Shown here one piece after another: positions 35,845 through 44,305 of a stretch of DNA of 64,000 nt. Origin of the DNA: Halomonas sp. ALS9 (GTDB taxonomy: Bacteria; Pseudomonadota; Gammaproteobacteria; Pseudomonadales; Halomonadaceae); the NCBI RefSeq assembly GCF_001651035.1, contig NZ_LXRG01000192.1:186001-250000 (forward strand), in the 5' to 3' direction. The position numbers and the translations under genes were made by a program. Under the pieces are notes generated by a model. The model saw nothing but the letters and a program-made list of their open reading frames with translations. It had not been told where the DNA came from and did no database searches. Positions within the stretch are counted from its first letter, which is position 1; each line of letters starts with the position of its first letter.

Positions 35845-37011
35845 ATGCTGCGAATCGATATCCCTGAACGAAGCAACTGGAAAGCCCTGGCCCACGAGCT
35901 GGGCTTTCATTTTCATACCATCGACGGGGAGCCCTACTGGAAAGAGGACGCCTACTACCAGTTCACCTTAGAACAGGTAGAGCGCGATATCGAAGCGCCT
36001 ACCGAGGAAGTACATGAGATGTGCATGGAACTGGTGGATAAGGTCTGCCACTCCAATGCGCTTATGCAGCGTTTGGCACTGCCCGAGCATATGTGGGACA
36101 GCATCCACAACTCGTGGAAGTCAGGCCAACCGCACCTCTACGGGCGAATGGACTTTGCCTATTCCGGTGACGGCCCCGCGAAACTGCTGGAACTCAACTA
36201 CGACACGCCCACCTCGCTCTACGAAGCGGGCTTTTTTCAGTGGGTGTGGCTTGAACAAGCCATCGCCCAGGGCATCCTGCCCCGCCACGCGGATCAGTAC
36301 AATTCAATTCAAGAGCGCCTGATCAACGCCATGGCGCACCTTGGCGACCGCATTGACGCCCGCACGCTGTATTTCTCCTGCATTAAAGATAACGCTGAAG
36401 AACGCGCCACCGTGCACTACTTGCAGGATGTAGCGGTGCAAGCGGGCCTCAAGGCGCCGTTTATCTATATGGAAGATATTGGCATCAATCCCGGCGCGGA
36501 ACACTTTGTTGACCTGGATAACCAGCCTATCCATGCCCTGTTCAAGCTCTACCCCTGGGAAGAGATGGCCGACGATGCCTTCGGTGAAGATATCCCGCGG
36601 TTAAACACCCACTGGTTCGAGCCGCCCTGGAAAGCAGTTCTATCGAACAAGGGTATTTTGCCCCTGCTGTGGGAGCACTTTGAGGGCCACCCCAATCTGC
36701 TACCGGCGTTTTTCGAGACCGCCGACAGCCCACCACTGCCAGCAGGCTGGGTGCGTAAGCCGTTCTTCTCCCGGGAAGGCAGCAACGTGGAGCTGATCAC
36801 TCCAACTGGCCAGCGCGAGTCCGTGGACGGCCCCTACACCGACAGCCCCTGGATTCGCCAGGCGTATCACCCCATGCCGCGCTTTGGTAACAACCATGCG
36901 CTAATCGGCAGTTGGGTAGTCGGTGACCGTGCCTGCGGCATGGGCATTCGCGAAGACGTCGGCCGCATTACCAAAGACTCCTCCTGCTTTGTCCCCCACG
37001 CGATCGTGTAA
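35845..37011 (+). CDS. yjfC: Glutathionylspermidine synthase-like ATP-grasp protein (YjfC-like)
   Basis: A 388-residue protein resembling the synthetase half of glutathionylspermidine synthetase/amidase. Characteristic text: MDFAYSGDGPAKLLELNYDT, PTSLYEAGFFQW, PPWKAVLSNKGILPLLWEHF and KPFFSREGSNVELI. It lacks the amidase half. E. coli YjfC and YgiC belong to this group, but their substrates are unsettled. The start at 35845 follows the DUF1190 stop; the frame is also open upstream inside that gene. It ends the cluster. Confidence 0.88.
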   Translation: MLRIDIPERSNWKALAHELGFHFHTIDGEPYWKEDAYYQFTLEQVERDIEAPTEEVHEMCMELVDKVCHSNALMQRLALPEHMWDSIHNSWKSGQPHLYGRMDFAYSGDGPAKLLELNYDTPTSLYEAGFFQWVWLEQAIAQGILPRHADQYNSIQERLINAMAHLGDRIDARTLYFSCIKDNAEERATVHYLQDVAVQAGLKAPFIYMEDIGINPGAEHFVDLDNQPIHALFKLYPWEEMADDAFGEDIPRLNTHWFEPPWKAVLSNKGILPLLWEHFEGHPNLLPAFFETADSPPLPAGWVRKPFFSREGSNVELITPTGQRESVDGPYTDSPWIRQAYHPMPRFGNNHALIGSWVVGDRACGMGIREDVGRITKDSSCFVPHAIV

Positions 37012-37088
37012 ACGCAAGTACCAAAACACGCCTATATAGGCTGGACAGCCCTCACAAAAAAAAGCTGAAATCGTTGCCACCACCCTAA

Positions 37089-37112
37089 GTAGAGTGGTAA
37101 TTATCACTCTAC
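37089..37112. promoter_or_regulatory. 24-bp palindrome before the chemosensory operon
   Basis: GTAGAGTG (37089-37096) and CACTCTAC (37105-37112) are perfect arms, and the central GTAATTAT is itself symmetric apart from its outer pair. The whole site is thus a 24-bp palindrome with a single mismatched pair. It is a strong operator candidate for the operon starting at 37178, or a terminator-like structure for the gene before it. Another small palindrome, GCCTATATAGGC, lies at 37030-37041. Confidence 0.5.
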
Positions 37113-37177
37113 CACTCACCCTGAGCGCTATTGAGCAGCGTCGTTAGGGCCACGTTTACTTTGGAGCAACGGCGAAC

Positions 37178-39184
37178 ATGATGGCGCGCTGGAAATCCCT
37201 ACCTCTACGGCTTCGGCTATTTCTCTCCTTTGGAACGGTATTAGCACTGGCAATGCTCCTGGCGCTCTATCTTCAAGCGCGCTCCCACAGCCAGGCTCGG
37301 CTGGATAACCTGCTTAATCAAGAGCTACCGGCACAGGTCGAAGGGCTAGCCGCGCATATAAACCTTAATCTCAGCCAGGATCTCGCCATTTCCGAAAGTC
37401 TGGCCAATAGCTACTTTATTGAGCAGTGGGTTCGCGACGGTTTGCCCGAAGAGCGTCAAAACGCTATCGCCAGCTACTTAGCGCGCCTTATGGCGCAATT
37501 AGACACCGAGCTACTGTTTATTGCCGCCCAATACCAGGGGCGAGGCTACTATTTCCAACTGCGCAACGGTGAATTTCTTCAGCGAACAATCCAACCGCCC
37601 GGCAGCGAAGACGACTGGTACTACGATTTTACTGATAGCGACAACGCTTACGAGCTGAATCTAGATAGCGACACCTTTTCTCCCGATGATGCCTTTGTTT
37701 ACGTTAATTACCGCAGCGCGGTCAATGCCGCCAACGGTCGACCGCTGGTCGTGGCTGGCGCGGGGCTTGATCTCTCCCAAATGGCCAGCTTGATTGATGA
37801 CTTTCGCTTAGGTGGCATCGGCCATGCTTCGCTGCTTAGCGCCGAGGGCGAGCTGCTCGTTCGCAGCGGAGAAACTGCTGCGCAGCCTGTACCGGAGCAG
37901 GACTCGCAGCGCCTGTTGCGTGATGAACAGCTACAGGTACAAGAGATTGAGCTCGACGGTCACGCCCTGCTGATTAGCACCCGCTGGCTACCCGAACTGC
38001 AGCGTTATCTGATGGTTGAGGTCGATAAAGAGGCTTACCTGGCGTCTACTCGTGAGCGCTTCCTGGAGTCCAGCGGTATCGGCCTACTCATTCTGCTCGT
38101 CGGCTTACTGGTGCTCTACCCGCTGACCGGCACTCTTATCCGCCCTCTGATTGATTTCCAGCGCCAGCTAAAAGACATCACCCTCAGCCTGGATCTTTCC
38201 CGGCGGGTCAGCACCGACGACAAAGCCGAGCTTGGCGATTTAGCCGATCAGACCAACGAGCTTCTTGAGCGCCTCTCCCGCGCCATTGCGGCAGTGGCCA
38301 AGAACGCTCAAGCGCTAACTAAAGTCGCCGACCGGCTGGCACAAACGGCCGGGCTTTCCGGTGTGCACGGCAGCGATATTGACCATGAAGCGAGCCAAAC
38401 CATGGCCGCAGCGGTGGAAGAGATGGCTTCTTCAGTGGCGGAAATCACCTCCACCATGGAAGAGCTCTCTACGTCATCGACCCAAATCGCCGACCACTCC
38501 CAGTCGGTGGTCGACGTGGCTAACCAAACCCTGGAACGCAGCCGTAAAGGCAGTGCGGCCATGCAACTGCTACAGTCAAAGATGCAGGATATCCGCAGCG
38601 ACAGCGAGCAGAGTCTGACCGAGATCATGACGCTGGGGGCAAAATCCAAGCAGATTAACAAGGTGATGGAGCTGATCAACACCCTGGCTGCCCAGACCAA
38701 ATTGATCGCTTTTAATGCCGCTTTGGAAGCCTCAAGCGCGGGAGAGTCGGGCCGACGTTTCTCAGTCGTCGCCAGCGAGATACGCCGCTTGGCTGACAGC
38801 GTGACCGACTCTACCCAAGAAATTGAAGCCCATACCGATGATATTCAGACGGCAATTAATCGCTTAGTGGTGGCTTCTGAAAAAGGCGCCTCCTCAATCG
38901 AGCAGGGCGTTGAAGCAAGCATCAGCACTGCCCAGGATCTCGAGGCACTGCTCAAGGCGGCAAGCCAAACCAGCAGCGCGGCCCAGCAGATATCGCTGTC
39001 TACACAGCAGCAAAAAACCGCCAGCAGCCAGGTGGTTATGGCGCTGCGCGATATTGATACAGCCAGTTCTCGCAACGCACATTCGGTGCGCAGCATTACC
39101 GACATTAGCCAGGACATGGTGCATATGTCGGCGGAGCTTAACGCGCTGGTGCAGGAGTTCACCCTAACAAATAAAAACCGCTGA
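37178..39184 (+). CDS. Methyl-accepting chemotaxis protein (Wsp-like system)
   Basis: A 668-residue receptor. Membrane segments lie at about residues 13-32 and 296-316 and enclose a periplasmic sensing domain of about 260 residues. A HAMP region follows (GTLIRPLIDFQRQLKDI), then a long coiled coil. The signalling tip reads INTLAAQTKLIAFNAALEAS followed by SAGESGRRFSVVASEIRRLA. This differs from the common TNLLALNAAIEAARAGE tip, as in receptors of alternative (non-flagellar) pathways. It heads an eight-gene operon with its own kinase. No C-terminal CheR-docking pentapeptide is seen. Confidence 0.92.
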   Translation: MMARWKSLPLRLRLFLSFGTVLALAMLLALYLQARSHSQARLDNLLNQELPAQVEGLAAHINLNLSQDLAISESLANSYFIEQWVRDGLPEERQNAIASYLARLMAQLDTELLFIAAQYQGRGYYFQLRNGEFLQRTIQPPGSEDDWYYDFTDSDNAYELNLDSDTFSPDDAFVYVNYRSAVNAANGRPLVVAGAGLDLSQMASLIDDFRLGGIGHASLLSAEGELLVRSGETAAQPVPEQDSQRLLRDEQLQVQEIELDGHALLISTRWLPELQRYLMVEVDKEAYLASTRERFLESSGIGLLILLVGLLVLYPLTGTLIRPLIDFQRQLKDITLSLDLSRRVSTDDKAELGDLADQTNELLERLSRAIAAVAKNAQALTKVADRLAQTAGLSGVHGSDIDHEASQTMAAAVEEMASSVAEITSTMEELSTSSTQIADHSQSVVDVANQTLERSRKGSAAMQLLQSKMQDIRSDSEQSLTEIMTLGAKSKQINKVMELINTLAAQTKLIAFNAALEASSAGESGRRFSVVASEIRRLADSVTDSTQEIEAHTDDIQTAINRLVVASEKGASSIEQGVEASISTAQDLEALLKAASQTSSAAQQISLSTQQQKTASSQVVMALRDIDTASSRNAHSVRSITDISQDMVHMSAELNALVQEFTLTNKNR

Positions 39185-39196
39185 TAAGGATACCGA

Positions 39197-40264
39197 ATGA
39201 GTGCAATTCGGGTAGTCATTGCCGACGACAGCCAAGTAGCCCGCGACGTGCTACGCGATATCCTCAGCCGAGACGGTGATATTGAGATCGTGGGTGAAGC
39301 CATTAACGGCCGCGAAGCGGTGGAGCTGGCCAAACGCCTTACGCCGCAACTGATCACTATGGATCTCAACATGCCGGTGATGGATGGCCTAAGCGCTATC
39401 GAAGAGATCATGTATAACAAAGGCGTGCCCATCCTGGTGGTTAGCGACCGCTCCGATGCGCAAACGGCCTATCAAGCCCTTGAAGTGGGCGCACTGGAAG
39501 TCATGCCTAAACCCACATTGGAAGGGGCTGACGCCGAGCGCCTTTTGGAACGTGTACGCCTGCTAGCCGGTGTCGCGGTGATCACTCGCCTGCGGCGGCG
39601 CGTCAAAACGCCAGCGTCGATCATCCCCCTGCCTTCCCTACCCGCCACCCCACGAAGAGTGCCGCGGGATTTTCAACACGTGATCGCCATTGCCTGCTCA
39701 ACTGGTGGCCCGCAAGCACTCGTGCGGGTACTACGCAGGTTACCCGCCGGGTTCCCAGCGCCCATCGTCATCGCCCAGCACATCAGCCATGGGTTTATTG
39801 ATGGCATGGCACAATGGCTGGCATCGCTGTGCGCCATGCCGGTCAGTGTTGGCCAAGAGGGTGAGCAGTTGCGCCCTGGACATATCTATTTATCACCTTC
39901 TGAGCGTAATTTATGCGTGAGCCCCCGCCACCGTTTTCAGCTTCAATCCAGCCCTGAGACATTTCTATACCATCCCAGTTGCGATGTACTGTTGCAGAGC
40001 GTTGCGGAGGTCTATGGCCGTGATGCGGTTGGTATCATTTTGACCGGCATGGGCCGCGATGGCGTGAATGGTATGCGGGCTATCTATCAGGCAGGCGGTA
40101 CCACTTTCGCGCAAGACGAAGCTAGTTCAGTGATATACGGCATGAACCAGGAAGCCGTTAAAGCCGGGGTCATACAGTATGAATTACCCCTGGATAGCCT
40201 TCCGGATCGGCTGCTGCGCGATGTGCGCGGCTACTTGGATAGCCGACCGGAGCCCTTGGCATGA
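39197..40264 (+). CDS. cheB: CheB-type protein-glutamate methylesterase
   Basis: A 355-residue response-regulator methylesterase. The receiver (1-120) has IADDSQVARD and the phosphate-accepting aspartate in TMDLNMPVMDG (D56). The C-terminal esterase has the catalytic serine in IACSTGGPQAL, the histidine in VIAQHISHGF and the aspartate in GMGRDGVNGM. It should remove methyl groups from the receptor next door, giving adaptation. It corresponds to WspF in the Wsp system. Its stop overlaps the CheR start. Confidence 0.94.
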   Translation: MSAIRVVIADDSQVARDVLRDILSRDGDIEIVGEAINGREAVELAKRLTPQLITMDLNMPVMDGLSAIEEIMYNKGVPILVVSDRSDAQTAYQALEVGALEVMPKPTLEGADAERLLERVRLLAGVAVITRLRRRVKTPASIIPLPSLPATPRRVPRDFQHVIAIACSTGGPQALVRVLRRLPAGFPAPIVIAQHISHGFIDGMAQWLASLCAMPVSVGQEGEQLRPGHIYLSPSERNLCVSPRHRFQLQSSPETFLYHPSCDVLLQSVAEVYGRDAVGIILTGMGRDGVNGMRAIYQAGGTTFAQDEASSVIYGMNQEAVKAGVIQYELPLDSLPDRLLRDVRGYLDSRPEPLA

Positions 40265-41670
40265 GCACCTTTGCCCCTTTTAAAGCGCTGGTTCATCAGC
40301 GCTGCGGCTTACACCTGGAAGGCTTGGCCGAAGCCCGGCTATTTCGGGCGGTGGCCAGCTTACAAGCGTCAACGGGGCTCACCGATACCACTCAACTCCT
40401 CACACGGTTAACCAGCGACACTGCGCTATTTGATCAGTTTGTCAGCCAATTAACGGTTAACGAAACCTATTTTTATCGCGAGCCGGATGCCTTGCGCTGG
40501 CTGGTCAACCGCTATTTGCCTGAGCGTTTAGCAACAGAGGAACCGCCGCTTTCTATTTTCAGCGCGGGCTGCTCATCCGGCGAAGAGCCCTATAGCGTAG
40601 CGATGATGCTATTTGAGCACTTTGGCGAGCGGGCTAAAGCACTATTTAACCTCACGGGTGGCGACCTGGATCATCAAGTGCTCGCCAAGGCGCGCCAAGC
40701 GGTTTATGGCGGCATGGCGTTTCGCGCGCTCTCTGCTGACTTCAAAGCGCGCTACTTCAGTCCCTACAAGGGGCGCTTTAAGCTTCACGAGTCATTACGC
40801 CAATGGGTAACTTTTTGCCCGTTTAACCTATTAAACGCCGAAGAGAGCAGCCCTGGCGGCCCCTTTGATGTGATTTTATTTCGTAATGTATCAATCTACT
40901 TTGATCAGCAGACGCGGCGCCGTATTCACCAACAGCTTGGCCAGCTACTGGCGCCGAATGGCATTTTACTCTGCGGCGTCAGCGAAACCATGGGTAACGA
41001 TCTGGGCGTATTTGAACTGGTCGAAGCTGAAGGCGTCTTTTACTTTCGCCGTGCAGAGCCGCCCACGGCAGTTCCCCATTCTCCCCCCTTGCTCATGGGC
41101 GACGAGTCAGCTGACGGAAGCGGCGATAGCGCGAGCAAAGAGTTAGAGCCAGCCAATAGCGACGCTTTAGCCCCCGCAGCGCCAAGTGAACAAACAACGG
41201 AAAAGGCACAAACGGACGCCATTAGCCACCCGCTGCAAACTGCCCATCAGTTGCTGAATCAAAATGCCTTTGACGACGCCGCTACGCTACTGGAGGCGTT
41301 GCTTAAGCAACAGCCGTGGTCGATCGATGCGCTGGTGCTGGCTGGATTAGTCGCCCGTTGGCAGCAGCAGCCCCATCAGGCCTACGACTATTTCAAACGG
41401 GCCATTTACGTGGCGCCGGAGTGTTGGCCGGCACACTTCTATTTAGCGGAGCTTTATCGTCAGGGTGAGCTGCCCGACGAGCCATTACAGCGCAAGCAAC
41501 GCTATGCCGCGGTGGTGCGTTTGCTGACCAACACCCCCACCTCTAATGGCGGGCTAGACACCATTGCACCACCGCTACCGCCAGGCGATGCACGTTTTCT
41601 TGCCGAACGTTATCTAGCAGCGGTCGACATCACACTGGCAACAACCAGTACCACCCAAGGAGCGGGTTAA
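40261..41670 (+). CDS. cheR: CheR-type receptor methyltransferase with TPR tail
   Basis: A 469-residue SAM-dependent methyltransferase. The N-terminal part (1-270) has VNETYFYREPDALRWL, the SAM-binding SAGCSSGEEPYSVAMM and CGVSETMG. After a low-complexity linker (about 280-325) a TPR-like helical region follows, with AATLLEALLKQQPWSIDALV and AYDYFKRAIYVAPECWPAHF. The TPR tail is a feature shared with WspC and other alternative-pathway CheRs. It overlaps cheB by four bases. Confidence 0.94.
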   Translation: MSTFAPFKALVHQRCGLHLEGLAEARLFRAVASLQASTGLTDTTQLLTRLTSDTALFDQFVSQLTVNETYFYREPDALRWLVNRYLPERLATEEPPLSIFSAGCSSGEEPYSVAMMLFEHFGERAKALFNLTGGDLDHQVLAKARQAVYGGMAFRALSADFKARYFSPYKGRFKLHESLRQWVTFCPFNLLNAEESSPGGPFDVILFRNVSIYFDQQTRRRIHQQLGQLLAPNGILLCGVSETMGNDLGVFELVEAEGVFYFRRAEPPTAVPHSPPLLMGDESADGSGDSASKELEPANSDALAPAAPSEQTTEKAQTDAISHPLQTAHQLLNQNAFDDAATLLEALLKQQPWSIDALVLAGLVARWQQQPHQAYDYFKRAIYVAPECWPAHFYLAELYRQGELPDEPLQRKQRYAAVVRLLTNTPTSNGGLDTIAPPLPPGDARFLAERYLAAVDITLATTSTTQGAG

Positions 41671-41671
41671 T

Positions 41672-43771
41672 ATGGCGCTGGATATTCGCCGCTTTATACA
41701 GCGCTTCGTGGAAGAAGCCGCCGACCACCTGCCCCGCCTGCGCGAAGGCATCTGTGCACTGGAGCAGGGCCACGCTGATCGCGAACAGATCAACGAGCTA
41801 TTCCGCGCAGCACATACGCTGAAAGGCTCGTCGCGGATGCTCAAGCTGGTGCCAATTACCACGCTGGCACATAGCACTGAAGAACTGCTCAGCGCCCTGC
41901 GCGATGGCACTCTAAGTGCAACGCCAGCGGTTACCAGCCTGCTCAGCCAGGCAGTTGACGGGCTGGCGGACTTGGTCAGCCGACTCGCCGAAGGGGCGAC
42001 GGGTGACGACTTACCCGCGGCGGATGAGGCCCTATGTAACGCCCTTGAAAATGCTGCCCATGGTCAGCCCTCACCCCAGCCCAACATTTCTACTCCGGCA
42101 TCCTCGGCACCCGCGCTCTCAGCGGCGCAGGCGGCCGACAGCGAGTTACGTCTCAGCGATACCGTGCGAGTTCGCCTGGATCGGCTGGACGATGTTATCC
42201 GTTTGATGGGTGAAGTGCTGTCCGGCCACCACCACTTACACTCCCTGGTTGATCAAGCCCGAGCGCTAAGCATCTCGCTGCCTGCCGAGCAGCAGGCGCC
42301 TTTTCACGCCTTTCACCGTGAGCTGAAAGATAGCGTTTTAAGCCACAACTCGCTGATGAGCGACCTACATGACCGGGCACTGCAAATGCGCATGCTGCCG
42401 CTAAGCGTGGTGTTTGACCCGCTCGCGCATATGTCCCGGGAACTGGCCCAGTCACTTGGCAAGCAGGTCGATTGCCGTGTACGTGGCAGTGAAATCGAAC
42501 TTGACCGCCAGATGATTGATCGCCTTTCTGATCCGCTGATTCACCTGCTGCGTAACGCTCTGGATCACGGCTTAGAGCCACCTGCCGAGCGTCAGGCAGC
42601 GGGTAAATCTCCCCGTGGACAGCTGGTTATTGAAGCCTGGCAGGATGCTGACTGGGTGGTGGTTGAGATGCATGATGACGGCGCAGGCATAGACCTTGAT
42701 GTAGTGCGCCAGAAAGCGCTCGCCAAACAATTGATCAACGAAGAGCAGCTTAACGCCTTGAGCGAACAAGAGACCCTGGAGCTTATTTTCTTGCCCGGCT
42801 TCTCTACCAAAAGCATGATTACCGACTTTTCTGGCCGCGGTGTGGGCATGGATGTGGTCAAGCGCACCGTGGTAGATGAGTTGAACGGTGACCTGCAGCT
42901 AGCCAGCGAACGCGGCAGCGGCACGCATTTTACCCTGCGCCTGCCGCTTTCGCTGGCGATGATGCGGGTACTGCTGGTCAGCGTCGGCGGCGTCAATTTA
43001 GGCGTAACCGCGCCTTATGTTTCAGAACTTGTAGAGTGCTCATCACACTCCTTCATTGATGCCGCCGGACAGCGCACGCTGATTTTACGCAACGAATTTG
43101 TGCCGGTGGTATCGCTTGCCGAATTGCTCGGGCTACCCGCCACGACGTCCGCCACTGATAACACCCTACTGCTGGTCGTCCACCAGCGGCACCAAAAGCT
43201 GGCTTTAATTATTGATTCACTGATTGATGAACGCGACAGGGTCATCAAGCCGCTACCCGTACACCTACGTTACCTACCCTTAGTCTCGGGTATGGTTTCC
43301 ATGGGCCGCAATGCGCTGGTTAGCCTGCTGCATGTGCCCGCTTTACTGGAAGCCACCCGGCACACTGCCCAGCGTCCAAACCATGAACACACTTCTTCCA
43401 CGCTTGCGAAGCGCATTTTGGTGGTCGACGACTCACTGAATACCCGTGAAATAGAAAAGGACGTGCTCGAAGCATGGGGCTATCACGTCACCCTGGCCGA
43501 AAATGGTCGCGACGGATTAGCCAAGGCACTGGCGGAGCCGTTTGATGCGGTACTGACCGACGTTGAAATGCCGGTGATGGATGGCTTTGCGCTGACTGCC
43601 CGACTGCGCGAAAATGAGGCCTATCGTTACCGGCCGATCATTATTATCACCTCGCGGGAAAAAGAGACTGATCGACGACGCGGCATTGAAGTCGGCGCCG
43701 ACGCCTATATCGTCAAAGGCAGTTTTGATCAGAACAATTTAGTAGAGACGCTCCAGGCCCTGCTGGGTTAG
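41672..43771 (+). CDS. CheA-REC hybrid histidine kinase (WspE-like)
   Basis: A 699-residue chemotaxis kinase. The Hpt domain carries the phosphorylated histidine in LFRAAHTLKGSSRML (H48). There is no recognisable CheY-binding P2 domain, only an Ala/Pro/Ser-rich linker. Dimerisation and ATPase domains follow, with HLLRNALDHGLE (N box), DDGAGID (G1) and FSGRGVGMDVVK (G2), then a CheW-like regulatory domain. A C-terminal receiver (about 585-699) has LVVDDSLNTRE and VLTDVEMPVMDGF. This architecture is that of WspE. It presumably phosphorylates the two downstream receivers. Confidence 0.93.
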   Translation: MALDIRRFIQRFVEEAADHLPRLREGICALEQGHADREQINELFRAAHTLKGSSRMLKLVPITTLAHSTEELLSALRDGTLSATPAVTSLLSQAVDGLADLVSRLAEGATGDDLPAADEALCNALENAAHGQPSPQPNISTPASSAPALSAAQAADSELRLSDTVRVRLDRLDDVIRLMGEVLSGHHHLHSLVDQARALSISLPAEQQAPFHAFHRELKDSVLSHNSLMSDLHDRALQMRMLPLSVVFDPLAHMSRELAQSLGKQVDCRVRGSEIELDRQMIDRLSDPLIHLLRNALDHGLEPPAERQAAGKSPRGQLVIEAWQDADWVVVEMHDDGAGIDLDVVRQKALAKQLINEEQLNALSEQETLELIFLPGFSTKSMITDFSGRGVGMDVVKRTVVDELNGDLQLASERGSGTHFTLRLPLSLAMMRVLLVSVGGVNLGVTAPYVSELVECSSHSFIDAAGQRTLILRNEFVPVVSLAELLGLPATTSATDNTLLLVVHQRHQKLALIIDSLIDERDRVIKPLPVHLRYLPLVSGMVSMGRNALVSLLHVPALLEATRHTAQRPNHEHTSSTLAKRILVVDDSLNTREIEKDVLEAWGYHVTLAENGRDGLAKALAEPFDAVLTDVEMPVMDGFALTARLRENEAYRYRPIIIITSREKETDRRRGIEVGADAYIVKGSFDQNNLVETLQALLG

Positions 43772-43784
43772 CCGTGGAGGATAC

Positions 43785-43844
43785 TGACATAGTCGTTAGT
43801 GACATAGTCGTTAGTGACATAGTCATTAGTGACACAGCCGTTAA
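43785..43844 (+). repeat. Four 15-bp tandem units between kinase and receiver genes
   Basis: TGACATAGTCGTTAG is present twice exactly (43785 and 43800), a third copy differs by one base (43815), and a fourth by three (43830); TGACAC begins a fifth. It lies wholly between genes and upstream of the lone receiver's ribosome site. Length could vary between strains by slippage and so alter spacing in the message. Confidence 0.85.
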
Positions 43845-43868
43845 TGACACACACCAAGAGGTTATAGA

Positions 43869-44231
43869 ATGCCTATCCTGGTCGTAGACGACGATCCGCT
43901 TGCCGGGGAAATGACGGCGGCACTGCTAGAGTCTCAAGGTCACACCACCTTGCTGGCTTTTGATGCCATGGAAGCCGTCGAACAGCTAGACACCCATAGC
44001 AATATCAAGTTGATTGTCAGCGATATGCACATGCCCTTGGTCAGCGGGCTAGCGTTATTGGCAATGCTGCGCGAGCAAGACAGTCAACTGCCGTTTATTC
44101 TTCTCACCGGCGACACCCCGGATGCAACGCTACGGCAGACACCGGGCCTGGATGCCTGTTTGCGTAAAGATGCCGAACTGGCGGACAACCTGGAAACCGC
44201 CGTGAAAAAGGCGCTGGCACTCAGCGGCTAA
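43869..44231 (+). CDS. Single-domain response regulator
   Basis: A stand-alone receiver of 120 residues. The acidic pocket is LVVDDDPLAG (residues 4-13), the phosphorylation site is D52 in IVSDMHMPLVSGL, the threonine switch is in FILLTGDTPD, and the lysine is in LRKDAEL. It has no output domain, so it may act as a CheY-like messenger, a phosphate sink, or a shuttle to the Hpt domain of the next protein. It lies between the hybrid kinase and the cyclase. Confidence 0.9.
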   Translation: MPILVVDDDPLAGEMTAALLESQGHTTLLAFDAMEAVEQLDTHSNIKLIVSDMHMPLVSGLALLAMLREQDSQLPFILLTGDTPDATLRQTPGLDACLRKDAELADNLETAVKKALALSG

Positions 44232-44305
44232 GCAATGCTCGATGCGATGGAATAGATTAATGATGGAATGAATCGCCGCTTTCGATCACTTACGTAGGTA
44301 GTTTG

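Noticed and set aside
38308..38700. Minus-strand open frame of 130 codons within the chemoreceptor gene
   Set aside because: Serine/leucine-rich antisense shadow of the receptor coiled coil.
43785..43844. Possible CRISPR-like array
   Set aside because: Units are 15 bp and directly abutting with no spacers, so this is a simple tandem repeat.
43774..43886. Short frame from a GTG through the 15-bp repeats, encoding a DIVVS-type pentapeptide repeat
   Set aside because: It opens only because the unit is a multiple of three; it has no ribosome site and overlaps the true receiver start in another frame.
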